A DNA stretch of 64,000 bases. Source: JANQQJ01 sp046290575 (GTDB lineage Bacteria; Pseudomonadota; Alphaproteobacteria; SMXS01). The notes beneath the pieces were generated by a model. That model did no database searches. It was not told the DNA's origin and saw only the letters and a program-made list of their open reading frames with translations. Shown here one piece after another: positions 49,903 to 58,233 of the stretch; the first letter of the stretch is position 1; every line of letters begins with the position of its first letter. A program made the translations under genes and the position numbers. Location of the stretch: the NCBI GenBank assembly GCA_046290575.1, contig JBKAGX010000008.1:1-64000 (forward strand), given 5' to 3'.

Positions 49903-52900
49903 TCAGGAGCACCCGCTCGTCGCCCCGCAGGTATCGCATTTCAGGCAGGTGCCGTTACGGACGAGCGTAAAGTTGCCGCATTCGCCGCAGGCATCGCCTT
50001 CAAATCCTTTCATTCGTGCTTCCTGGACACGGTCCATGACCGTGACTTCACGTTGTTGGGTGTGGGTCGCGATGACCGTCGCATCGCCTGATTGACCAAC
50101 TGCGATGTCACTGGTGGTCTCCACATGGGTGCGGGCGACCACTTCGGCAGCAGGTTTCGCCGCGCCACCGTCCAGAACTGTCAGCTTGTTGCGGACGAAC
50201 CCGTTGGAGGTGGCCTCTTTCAGCGCCTCTATGGTGGATGCGCCCGGTTGCCGGCCTTCCTCGGTGCCGCTGCCAAGTGTGTCGAAATGGGTGTCCGAGG
50301 GCTCGACATGGGCCAGGTCGTAGCGGCCCAGGTAGGAAACCGCCAATTCACGGAACACATAATCCAGCAGCGACGTCGACATCTTGATCGTGTCGTTGCC
50401 CTCCACAAGGCCCGACGGTTCAAACCGGGTGAAGGTGTAGGCGTCGACGAATTCTTCCAGCGGCACGCCATATTGCAGGCCGATGGAGATCGCGATGGCG
50501 AAATTGTTCATCAGCGAGCGGAAAGCGGCGCCTTCCTTGTGCATGTCGATGAAGATCTCACCCAGACTGCCGTCGTCATATTCGCCGGTCCGCAGATAGA
50601 CCTTGTGACCGCCGACAGTTGCTTTTTGAGTGTAGCCCTTCCGCCGGTGGGGCAGGCGGCCGCGTCCGGCGGCGCGTTCGACGATGCGCTCGACAACCCG
50701 GTCAACGATGGCCGCGGGGGCTTCTTCTTCCAGATCTTCCTCGTCGATCAGCGACGTGCTCATCGGCTGGCTGAGTTTGGAACCATCCCGGTAGAGCGCG
50801 TTGGCCTTAAGGCCCAGTTTCCAGGACAGTTCATAAGCCGACAGGCAGTCCGTAACAGTGGCCTGGGTCGGCATGTTGATGGTCTTGGAAATCGCGCCGG
50901 AGATAAAGGGCTGTGCCGCGGCCATCATCCGGATATGGCTCTCCGCAGACAGGTACCGCTTGCCGATTCGACCGCAGGGATTGGCGCAGTCAAACACAGG
51001 AAGGTCTTCATCATTGAGATGAGGGGCTCCCTCCAAGGTCATGGCGCCACAGCAGAAAAGGTTTGCGCTTTCGATGTCGCCGCGGGTGAAGCCTATCTCT
51101 CTGAGAAGGTCGAATGCGGGGTCATCCAGGCGCGCGGCATCGATGCCCAGCACCTCGGTGCAGAAGCCTTCACCCAGAGTCCATTTGTTGAAAGCGAACT
51201 TGATGTCGAACGCTGTGGCCAGCGCCTGTTCGACGGCGTTGATCTGCTCATCGCCAAAGCCCTTGTCGCGCAGGACATCGTGATTGACGCCCGGTGCGCC
51301 GTCCAGCGTGTCTCGGCCGACTGCATAGTTGACGATCTCGGCAATCTGCATCTCACCATAGCCGAGTTTGGCCAGCGCGCTGGGCACCATGCGGTTGATG
51401 ATCTTGAAATAGCCGCCGCCGGCCAGCTTCTTGAACTTCACCAGTGCAAAGTCAGGCTCAATGCCGGTGGTGTCGCAATCCATGACCAGCCCGATCGTGC
51501 CGGTCGGCGCGATCACCGTGGCCTGGGCGTTGCGGTAGCCGTGGGTTTCGCCGAGTTCGAGCGCCCGGTCCCATGCTGCCTTGGCGGCTTCGGCAACCGG
51601 CGCGTCCATGCAATTGGCGATATCCAGCGCCACGGGCAGGGTGCTCAACCCTTCATAACCCCTCGTTTCGCCATGGGCGGCGCGACGGTGATTGCGCATC
51701 ACCCGCAACATTGCCTCGCGGTTCTTTTTGAAGCCGGGGAAGGGGCCCTGCTCAGCGGCCATCTCGGCGGATGTGGCATAAGAGGTGCCTGTCATCAGCG
51801 CGGTGATCGCGCCGCACAGCGCGCGGCCTTCGGCACTGTCATAGGGAAGGCCCGACGCCATCAGCAGACCGCCGATATTGGCGTAGCCCAGGCCCAGTGT
51901 GCGGTAGTGGTAGCTGAGCTTGGCGATTTCCTTCGATGGGAACTGCGCCATCAGCACGGAGATTTCCAGAACCACCGTCCACAAACGCACAGCGTGTTCG
52001 AAGCTGTCGATCTGGAAGGCCCCGTCCTCACCGAGGAAGGTCATCAGGTTCAGCGATGCCAGATTGCACGCCGTGTCATCCAGGAACATGTATTCAGAGC
52101 ACGGGTTGCTGGCCCGGATCGCGCCGGATTCGGGGCAAGTGTGCCAGTCGTTGATCGTCGTGTGATATTGCAAGCCCGGATCGGCGCAGCCCCAGGCGGC
52201 GTAGCCGATCTTGTCCCAGAGCTCGCGCGCGTCGATGGTCTTGATCGCCGACCCGTCCGTGCGGCTGGTCAGCGTCCATTCACCGCCGGTTTCCACGGCT
52301 TTCATGAACTCGTCGGTCACGCGGACGCTGTTGTTTGAGTTCTGCCCCGAAACGGTCAGATAGGCTTCTGAATCCCAATCGGTGTCATAGGTCCGGAACT
52401 CAATGCCGGTGTAGCCCTGGCGCGCGAACTCGATGACCCGTTGGACATAGTTCTCCGGAATCATGGCCTTGCGCGCGGCGATGACAGCTTTCTTGAGCTG
52501 GGGGTTGATCTTGGGAGCAAAGCGCTCGTCATCCTGCAGGTCGTCATGCGGCGCGCAGGCTTCGATGATCTCGTTCAGGTGCTTTTCGGCCAGTTTGGAG
52601 CCGGACACCAGCGCTGCGACTTTCTGTTCTTCGACGACCTTCCAATCGACAAACTGCTCCACGTCCGGGTGGTCGATATCGACAACGACCATCTTGGCGG
52701 CGCGGCGCGTTGTGCCGCCGGATTTGATTGCGCCGGCTGCCCGGTCACCGATCTTCAGAAAGCTCATCAGGCCGGACGAGGTGCCGCCGCCAGAGAGCGG
52801 CTCGCCTTCGCCGCGAATGTAGGAAAAGTTTGTGCCAGTGCCGGAGCCATATTTGAACAGTCGCGCTTCGCGCACCCACAAGTCCATGATGCCGCCTTCA

Positions 52901-53517
52901 TTGACCAGATCATCAGAGATGCTTTGGATAAAGCAGGCATGGGGTTGGGGGTGTTCGTAAGAACTCTTGGACTTGGTCAGCTTGCCGGTTTTGTAGTCGA
53001 CGTAGTGATGACCCTGCGCCGGCCCATCAATGCCATAGGCCCAGTGCAGCCCGGTATTGAACCATTGTGGGGAATTCGGGGCGCACATCTGCCTGGCCAA
53101 CATGTGGCACAGCTCGTCAAAGAAGGCGCGGGCATCGGATTCCGCGTCGAAATAGCCGCCCTTCCAACCCCAATAGGTCCAGGTGCCGGCCAGGCGCTCA
53201 AAGACCTGTTTAGCGCTCTTTTCACCGGCATAGCCGCCCGCATTCTCGCCCTTGTCGTCTGCCTCGCGGCGCCACAGCCACGCGGGGATACCTTCTTCTT
53301 CAACCGGCTTTAGTGCGGTTGGCACGCCTTTCTTGCGGAAATATTTCTGTGCGATGATGTCGGTCGCGACCTGGCTCCAGCCCGCCGGGACTTCCACATC
53401 ATCAAGCTTGAACACAATAGAGCCGTCCGGATTGCGAATCTCGCTGGTCGCGGTCTTGAACTCGATCCCTTCATAGGCTGACTTGCCGTCTTCTGTGTAA
53501 CGCCGCGTAATTCGCAT
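49903..53517 (-). CDS. nrdJ: Vitamin B12-dependent (class II) ribonucleotide reductase NrdJ
   Basis: A 1204-residue enzyme making deoxyribonucleotides from ribonucleotides with adenosylcobalamin as radical source. Class II markers are the active-site segments NPCSEYMFLDDTACNLASLNL (split here as NPCSEYM and DTACNLASLN), TNFSYIRGEGEPLSGGG, APTGTIGL and PDFALVKFKKLAGGGYF. A cysteine-rich C-terminal swap tail (CGECGNFTLVRNGTCLKC) feeds thiols to the active site. The length suits the long NrdJ type common in alphaproteobacteria. Because it needs no oxygen, it serves under low-oxygen growth. NrdR-like sites lie upstream. Confidence 0.97.
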   Translation of the reverse strand: MRITRRYTEDGKSAYEGIEFKTATSEIRNPDGSIVFKLDDVEVPAGWSQVATDIIAQKYFRKKGVPTALKPVEEEGIPAWLWRREADDKGENAGGYAGEKSAKQVFERLAGTWTYWGWKGGYFDAESDARAFFDELCHMLARQMCAPNSPQWFNTGLHWAYGIDGPAQGHHYVDYKTGKLTKSKSSYEHPQPHACFIQSISDDLVNEGGIMDLWVREARLFKYGSGTGTNFSYIRGEGEPLSGGGTSSGLMSFLKIGDRAAGAIKSGGTTRRAAKMVVVDIDHPDVEQFVDWKVVEEQKVAALVSGSKLAEKHLNEIIEACAPHDDLQDDERFAPKINPQLKKAVIAARKAMIPENYVQRVIEFARQGYTGIEFRTYDTDWDSEAYLTVSGQNSNNSVRVTDEFMKAVETGGEWTLTSRTDGSAIKTIDARELWDKIGYAAWGCADPGLQYHTTINDWHTCPESGAIRASNPCSEYMFLDDTACNLASLNLMTFLGEDGAFQIDSFEHAVRLWTVVLEISVLMAQFPSKEIAKLSYHYRTLGLGYANIGGLLMASGLPYDSAEGRALCGAITALMTGTSYATSAEMAAEQGPFPGFKKNREAMLRVMRNHRRAAHGETRGYEGLSTLPVALDIANCMDAPVAEAAKAAWDRALELGETHGYRNAQATVIAPTGTIGLVMDCDTTGIEPDFALVKFKKLAGGGYFKIINRMVPSALAKLGYGEMQIAEIVNYAVGRDTLDGAPGVNHDVLRDKGFGDEQINAVEQALATAFDIKFAFNKWTLGEGFCTEVLGIDAARLDDPAFDLLREIGFTRGDIESANLFCCGAMTLEGAPHLNDEDLPVFDCANPCGRIGKRYLSAESHIRMMAAAQPFISGAISKTINMPTQATVTDCLSAYELSWKLGLKANALYRDGSKLSQPMSTSLIDEEDLEEEAPAAIVDRVVERIVERAAGRGRLPHRRKGYTQKATVGGHKVYLRTGEYDDGSLGEIFIDMHKEGAAFRSLMNNFAIAISIGLQYGVPLEEFVDAYTFTRFEPSGLVEGNDTIKMSTSLLDYVFRELAVSYLGRYDLAHVEPSDTHFDTLGSGTEEGRQPGASTIEALKEATSNGFVRNKLTVLDGGAAKPAAEVVARTHVETTSDIAVGQSGDATVIATHTQQREVTVMDRVQEARMKGFEGDACGECGNFTLVRNGTCLKCDTCGATSGCS

Positions 53518-53958
53518 CTTCGTCCTAAAGCCCCTCTTGCCCCGTTATGGTATGGATATTCTGCGTTTCGTCCCCAAGCGCGTCCGCAAGATGTTGTGCC
53601 CTCGTCTGACGCGGACACAAATGCTAGGTGTAACGTTCGGTTATGCACAAGGGGTATTTTCGCAATATGTGGAAAAAAACACCTTGCAACCCCTAAATAT
53701 TGTGTTGGGCAAGGTGTTAGCCGCGAATCTTAATATGATGCGCGCTGATGGCGGTAGCCATGCAAGGACCCTGAAGAAAACTCTTTTTGGACAGCAAGTT
53801 GCCAAGCTTTTCTTGTCTAATTTTTCACCGAAAAAGGGCAATATAGCTGTCTTATTGGAGAGTTGGTTGATGCGCAGAGCGGGCGTGCATTCGGCAGGGC
53901 TGGACGTTTTGCAGCGCCTTTGCCATAGTCCGCGCGCGCATTCAGGAGCATGCAATCA
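53518..53958. promoter_or_regulatory. 441-base intergenic region with NrdR-box-like sites upstream of nrdJ
   Basis: No gene is seen between nrdJ and the complex I accessory gene. The palindrome-type element CCCCTAAATATTGTGT (53690-53705) agrees with 13 of 16 positions of the published NrdR consensus acaCwAtATaTwGtgt. A weaker site, CGCAATATGTGG-centred at 53660-53675, starts exactly 30 bases away, close to the three helical turns usual between paired boxes. A further imperfect dyad, ACACAAATGCTAGGTGT, lies at 53615-53631. This suggests NrdR control of nrdJ. No B12 riboswitch was recognised. Confidence 0.5.
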
Positions 53959-54339
53959 ATGTCCCTTTTGAAGTCGATTTTCATATGGTGGCAGGACCAG
54001 ACCATCGGTACGTGGCTGTACACGGCACGGCATGGATCGCTGGTGGGCGAGGACGGCGAGGGCAACAAATATTATGAGGCCCGCAAGACTGGCCGGCGCT
54101 GGGTGATCTACAATGGCGAAATTGAAGCGTCGCGCGTACCGCCAGAGTGGCACCGTTGGCTGCATCATACCTGCGACGAGCCACCGACCGAACAGCCGCC
54201 CCTGGTAAAGTCCTGGGAAAAAGCCCACATCCCAAATCTGACCGGTACTGTCGCGGCCTATGTCCCGCCCGGCAGCCTGAACGATCAACGGAGCCGCTCT
54301 GCTGCAACAGGCGATTATGAGGCCTGGCAGCCGGAGTGA
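53959..54339 (+). CDS. NDUFA12-like complex I accessory subunit
   Basis: A 126-residue protein of the PF05071 family (17.2-kDa subunit of NADH:ubiquinone oxidoreductase): WWQDQTIGTWLYTARHGSLVGEDGEGNKYYE, split here as WWQDQTIGTW and GEDGEGNKYYE, then RRWVIYNGEIEASRVPPEWHRWLHH. The family supplements complex I in alphaproteobacteria and mitochondria. The start at 53959 fits the AGGAG site ten bases upstream; an ATG at 53950 is too close. It leads the mlaD-DUF2155 group. Confidence 0.93.
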   Translation: MSLLKSIFIWWQDQTIGTWLYTARHGSLVGEDGEGNKYYEARKTGRRWVIYNGEIEASRVPPEWHRWLHHTCDEPPTEQPPLVKSWEKAHIPNLTGTVAAYVPPGSLNDQRSRSAATGDYEAWQPE

Positions 54340-54370
54340 GGCGTCTTAACACCTGCCATGGAGCTGAGTA

Positions 54371-54832
54371 ATGCGCGGCACCGTCGTTGAAACACTGATC
54401 GGCGCGGCCGTCCTGGCGGTAGCGGCCGGGTTCTTTTTCATGGCGTATAGCAGAACAGACCATACGCCGACCTCGGGCTACGAGCTGTCGGCCAATTTCG
54501 ACCGTGTTGGCGGTCTGGCGATCGGGTCGGATGTGCGCGTCAGCGGCATCAAGGTCGGATCGGTACTGTCGCAGGAGCTAGACCCCAACACATTTGAGGC
54601 GGTTCTGGTCATGGGAATCGAAGCCGGTATTGAACTCCCGGAGGATTCTTCTGCCAAGATCGGACAGGATGGCCTGCTGGGCGGCAGTTTTGTCGACCTT
54701 GAGCCGGGAGGCTCCCCCGACATGCTGGCCGATGGCGATCAGATTGAATTCACACAAGGCGCCATCGACCTGATCGGTCTCGTCGGACGGTTGGTCTACG
54801 GCTCGACAGGCGATTCTGAAGATAGCGAATGA
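54371..54832 (+). CDS. mlaD: MlaD-like phospholipid-transport substrate-binding protein
   Basis: A 153-residue protein anchored by one N-terminal helix (GAAVLAVAAGFFFMAYS) with an MCE domain in the periplasm (SGYELSANFDRVGGLAIGSDVRVSGIKVG). It matches MlaD of the ABC system that keeps lipid asymmetry in the outer membrane. The permease and ATPase genes are not adjacent. It overlaps the next gene by four bases (ATGA). Confidence 0.92.
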   Translation: MRGTVVETLIGAAVLAVAAGFFFMAYSRTDHTPTSGYELSANFDRVGGLAIGSDVRVSGIKVGSVLSQELDPNTFEAVLVMGIEAGIELPEDSSAKIGQDGLLGGSFVDLEPGGSPDMLADGDQIEFTQGAIDLIGLVGRLVYGSTGDSEDSE

Positions 54833-55290
54833 CGATCTCGAAGTGGATCGCAGCGCTCTGCGCTGCCAAAATACTGATGTTCGCGGTCGCGCCCTCCGCC
54901 TATGCGGAGGACCCGATCGAAGATATGGCCATCCTCGAGCGGCTTGATGCGCTGCGGCGGATTGCCGTTTTGCGTGCGGTCGACAAGATCACAGCGAAAC
55001 GAACCGATCTTGAGGTTGAAACCGGAGAAATCGTCCGGTTTGGGACGCTCGAGATCGTCGTACGCACCTGTCACAAGCGCCCCCCGGAAGAAACGCCTGA
55101 GGTCACCGCGTTCCTGGAAGTAACCGACTTTCCGCCTCAATATGAGCCGAGACAGATTTTTGAAGGCTGGATGTTTGCGTCCAGCCCGGCTGTTTCGGCG
55201 CTGGAACACGCGGTCTACGATGTCTGGGTGATCGACTGCAAAGCTTTGGCGCCGCTGGCGGAAGACCCTAGCGCGAAGAAATCTCCCTGA
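54829..55290 (+). CDS. DUF2155 exported protein
   Basis: A 153-residue protein with a signal peptide ending near YAEDP. It has the family segment ILERLDALRRIAVLRAVDKIT then GTLEIVVRTCHKRPPEE and FEGWMFASSPAVSALEHAVYDVWVIDCK. DUF2155 proteins commonly sit in this alphaproteobacterial neighbourhood, between mlaD and aat. It is translationally coupled to mlaD. Its last 76 bases overlap the end of the convergent aat gene. Confidence 0.9.
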   Translation: MTISKWIAALCAAKILMFAVAPSAYAEDPIEDMAILERLDALRRIAVLRAVDKITAKRTDLEVETGEIVRFGTLEIVVRTCHKRPPEETPEVTAFLEVTDFPPQYEPRQIFEGWMFASSPAVSALEHAVYDVWVIDCKALAPLAEDPSAKKSP

Positions 55291-55865
55291 ACTGAAAGCG
55301 CCTGCCCGAGCAGACGATGATAAGCGGTTCGGGAAATTTCCACCGCGCCGAATCGGGCCAGATGGGCGGTGACGAACTGCGTATCGAGCAGCTTGTAGCC
55401 GCCGGCAATCATCCGCGACACCAAATGGACGAGCGCGACCTTGCTCGCATCGCGCTGCCGTGAAAACATGCTCTCACCGAAGAACGCGCCGCCGAGCGTG
55501 ACGCCATAAAGGCCGCCGACAAGTTCGTCGTCGTTCCAGCATTCGACGGAGTGGGCGGCACCCCGGCGAAAAAGATCCGTGAAAATCTCCAGGATCTTGT
55601 CGTTGATCCATGTCGAGGGGCGCCATTCGGTCGATTCGCGGCAGCCGTCCAGAACACCGGTGAAATCCCTGTCGATATGGACGGCGTACTTGTCAGACCG
55701 AACCGTTCGCGCCAGCCGTTTGGGGATATGAAATGATTCCATCGGGATAATCCCCCGGCGCTCCGGGTCGACCCAGAACAGGGAGCCCGACTCAGCACTT
55801 TCAGCCATCGGGAACACGCCCGATGCATAGGCCGACAAAACGATCTCAGGCGTTAGTTCGCTCAC
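55215..55865 (-). CDS. aat: Leucyl/phenylalanyl-tRNA-protein transferase
   Basis: A 216-residue enzyme that transfers Leu or Phe from tRNA to N-terminal basic residues of proteins, marking them for degradation (N-end rule). Family blocks are VFPMAESAESGSLFWVDPERRGIIPME, split in the sequence across residues 17-43, then CWNDDELVGGLYGVTLGGAFFGESMFS and LLDTQFVTAHLARFGA. The C-terminus covers the end of the DUF2155 gene on the other strand. Confidence 0.95.
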   Translation of the reverse strand: MSELTPEIVLSAYASGVFPMAESAESGSLFWVDPERRGIIPMESFHIPKRLARTVRSDKYAVHIDRDFTGVLDGCRESTEWRPSTWINDKILEIFTDLFRRGAAHSVECWNDDELVGGLYGVTLGGAFFGESMFSRQRDASKVALVHLVSRMIAGGYKLLDTQFVTAHLARFGAVEISRTAYHRLLGQALSVQGDFFALGSSASGAKALQSITQTS

Positions 55866-55892
55866 AATGCCCCGGGTTTGCCGCCGCGCGGC

Positions 55893-57242
55893 CTACTCGC
55901 TCTTGGACGCGGCGAGGTAATCTTCCAGCCAGTGTATATGATAGATCCCGTCAAGGAAGTCCGGGTTTTCTATCAGCTCGGCATGCAGTGGAATTGTGGT
56001 CGGCACACCGTCCACGACGAACTCCTCAAGCGCCCGGCGCAGGCGCATCAGGCAGCCATTGCGGGTTTTGCCATGGACGACCAGTTTGGCGATCAGGCTG
56101 TCATAATAGGGGGGGACTGAATATCCGGTATAAAGCGCCGAATCGACCCGCACATCCAGTCCACCCGGCGGGTGGTAGTCGGTAATGCGGCCGGGCATGG
56201 GAACGAATGTTCGGGGATCTTCTGCATTGATCCGGCATTCGATCGCGTGGCCCGAAAAACTGATTTCATCCTGCTTGTATTCAACCGGCATGCCAGCGGC
56301 GACGCGGATTTGCTGACGCACAAGGTCGATTCCGGTGATCATCTCAGTAACAGGGTGTTCGACCTGAATGCGGGTATTCATTTCGATGAAATAGAATTCG
56401 CCGTTTTCGTAAAGGAACTCGACGGTACCGACGCCTTCATAGCCCATGTCACCGATGGCTTTGGCGACAATGCCGCCGATTCGTTCGCGATCCTTGTCGT
56501 TCAGCGCCGGCGAGGGCGCCTCTTCCAGCACCTTCTGGTGGCGACGCTGCAGCGAACAGTCACGCTCACCCAGATGCAGCGCATTGCCGTGTGTATCGGC
56601 AAGCACCTGGACTTCGATATGGCGCGGTTGGGCCAGATATTTTTCCAGGTAGACCGTATCATCCCCGAAAGCGGCTTTGGCTTCGGTGCGTACCTGGGAG
56701 AAGGCGTCGGGCAACTCGTCTTCAGATTCGACGACACGCATGCCACGGCCGCCGCCGCCTGACGCTGCTTTGAGCAGGACCGGATAGCCGATGTCGGTTG
56801 CCACAGCGCGGGCTTCATCGACCGTGCCGACATCGCCCTTTGATCCGGGAACGATCGGGATACCCAGTTTCTGGGCCGTTTCACGCGCCGCGATTTTGTC
56901 ACCCATAAGCCGGATATGGTCGGCGGACGGGCCGATGAACTTGATTCCATGGTCGGTCACAATGTCAGCGAAATTTGCGTTCTCTGACAGAAATCCATAG
57001 CCGGGATGAATCGCATCCGCACCACTGATATCTGCGGCTGAAATGATCGCCGGAACGTTCAGATAGCTTTCCGTCGCGGATGGCGGCCCGATACAAACGG
57101 ATTCATCAGCGAGGCGGACATGCATGGCTGTTTCGTCTGCCTGTGAGTGAATAGCGACTGTGCGGATGCCCATCTCACGGCAGGCGCGGTGAATGCGAAG
57201 GGCGATCTCGCCACGGTTGGCGATCAGGACTTTGTCGAACAT
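55893..57242 (-). CDS. accC: Acetyl-CoA carboxylase biotin carboxylase AccC
   Basis: A 449-residue ATP-grasp enzyme that carboxylates biotin on AccB. Motifs are IANRGEIALRIHRACRE at the start, the ATP loop KAASGGGGRGM, ERDCSLQRRHQKVLEEAPS and EMNTRIQVEHPVTE. Length is typical. It is separated from accB by one base, upstream in the operon. Confidence 0.97.
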   Translation of the reverse strand: MFDKVLIANRGEIALRIHRACREMGIRTVAIHSQADETAMHVRLADESVCIGPPSATESYLNVPAIISAADISGADAIHPGYGFLSENANFADIVTDHGIKFIGPSADHIRLMGDKIAARETAQKLGIPIVPGSKGDVGTVDEARAVATDIGYPVLLKAASGGGGRGMRVVESEDELPDAFSQVRTEAKAAFGDDTVYLEKYLAQPRHIEVQVLADTHGNALHLGERDCSLQRRHQKVLEEAPSPALNDKDRERIGGIVAKAIGDMGYEGVGTVEFLYENGEFYFIEMNTRIQVEHPVTEMITGIDLVRQQIRVAAGMPVEYKQDEISFSGHAIECRINAEDPRTFVPMPGRITDYHPPGGLDVRVDSALYTGYSVPPYYDSLIAKLVVHGKTRNGCLMRLRRALEEFVVDGVPTTIPLHAELIENPDFLDGIYHIHWLEDYLAASKSE

Positions 57243-57243
57243 C

Positions 57244-57687
57244 TTATTCGATGATCAGCAGCGGTTCGCCGAATTCGACCGGCTTTTCGTTCTCAACCAG
57301 AATCTGCTTCACGATCCCGGCGCGCGGGGCTTCTACCGGATTCATGGTTTTCATGGCCTCAATAATCAGCAGGGTCTGGCCTTCGGCCACCGAGTCGCCG
57401 ACCTTAACGAACACGGGTTTGCCGGGTTCGGGCGCTAGGTAGACCGTTCCGACCATCGGCGAGGTAACAGCCCCGGGGTGCGCGCGGACATCGGCTTCCG
57501 CCGTTGGTTCCGATGAGATACTGACTGCGGGAGCAGGGGCAGCGACCACGGGTGCCGCTGCAACACCGCCGCGGCCGACGCGGATCCGCATGTCGTCGTC
57601 TTCAATCTCGATCTCAGTCAGGCCTGTCTCGTCGAGCAGGTCGGCAAGCTCGCGTATCAGATCTTTGTCGATGGTCAATTTGGCCAT
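57244..57687 (-). CDS. accB: Biotin carboxyl carrier protein of acetyl-CoA carboxylase, AccB
   Basis: A 147-residue protein. The N-terminal part is helical and acidic; an Ala/Pro-rich hinge leads to the biotinyl domain with K113 in IIEAMKTMNPVEA, the site of biotin attachment (AMKT in place of the usual AMKM or AMKL). It is the first subunit gene of the accB-accC pair, starting 19 bases after aroQ. Confidence 0.96.
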   Translation of the reverse strand: MAKLTIDKDLIRELADLLDETGLTEIEIEDDDMRIRVGRGGVAAAPVVAAPAPAVSISSEPTAEADVRAHPGAVTSPMVGTVYLAPEPGKPVFVKVGDSVAEGQTLLIIEAMKTMNPVEAPRAGIVKQILVENEKPVEFGEPLLIIE

Positions 57688-57705
57688 AAAGAATTCGCCC
57701 CCTGT

Positions 57706-58161
57706 TCAGGAAGCGGCGACTTTATCTGCAAGTGCGTCCAGCGCCAAGAGATAGCCTTGCGCCCCGAGACCACAAATCACACCGACGGCGGCCTGACTGA
57801 CATAGGAGTGGTGGCGAAAGGCTTCCCGTTTGAAGATGTTGGACAAATGAACCTCGATAATCGGCCGCTCGAACGCCATCAGAGCGTCGAGAATCGCAAC
57901 CGAGGTATGCGTATAGGCTGCGCCGTTGATGATAATGGCATCGGCATCGGCCCGGGCGTTCTGGATCCAGGTGACCAGTTCGCCTTCCTCGTTGGATTGG
58001 CGGAAGTCCACGGCCAAGCCCAATTCCGTGGCCTTCTGATGAACCATCTCCTCAATGTCGGCGAGCGTTTCGTGGCCATATATTTCAGGTTCGCGGGCGC
58101 CCAACAGGTTCAGGTTGGGCCCGTTAAGCACCAATATCCGCGCGCGGGGTGCGCTTGCCAT
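57706..58161 (-). CDS. aroQ: Type II 3-dehydroquinate dehydratase
   Basis: A 151-residue enzyme of the shikimate pathway. The typical start LNGPNLNLLGAREPEIYG includes the lid Tyr and Arg; later blocks are QSNEEGELVTWI, INGAAYTHTS and VHLSNIFKREAFRHHS with catalytic His. It lies first in the aroQ-accB-accC operon. It is divergent from thiSG. Confidence 0.97.
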   Translation of the reverse strand: MASAPRARILVLNGPNLNLLGAREPEIYGHETLADIEEMVHQKATELGLAVDFRQSNEEGELVTWIQNARADADAIIINGAAYTHTSVAILDALMAFERPIIEVHLSNIFKREAFRHHSYVSQAAVGVICGLGAQGYLLALDALADKVAAS

Positions 58162-58233
58162 GCTGGAAACCTCTCTATATTAGGAGGGTCCTTGTAAATC
58201 CCTGCAGGGTTCAAGTCAAAATACGGAAGTCCT

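Noticed and set aside
50092..52338. 748-residue open frame on the plus strand inside nrdJ
   Set aside because: It is the antisense frame of a clearly conserved ribonucleotide reductase; the long open frame is a by-product of high G+C codon use and its translation has no domain or ribosome site.
53518..53700. Cobalamin riboswitch in front of nrdJ
   Set aside because: No B12-box-like sequence is seen on the minus strand; the gene uses B12 but need not be controlled by it.
58162..58233. TPP riboswitch in front of the thiSG gene
   Set aside because: The 72-base gap is too short and lacks the CTGAGA and other conserved segments; it only holds a CCCTGCAGGG palindrome.
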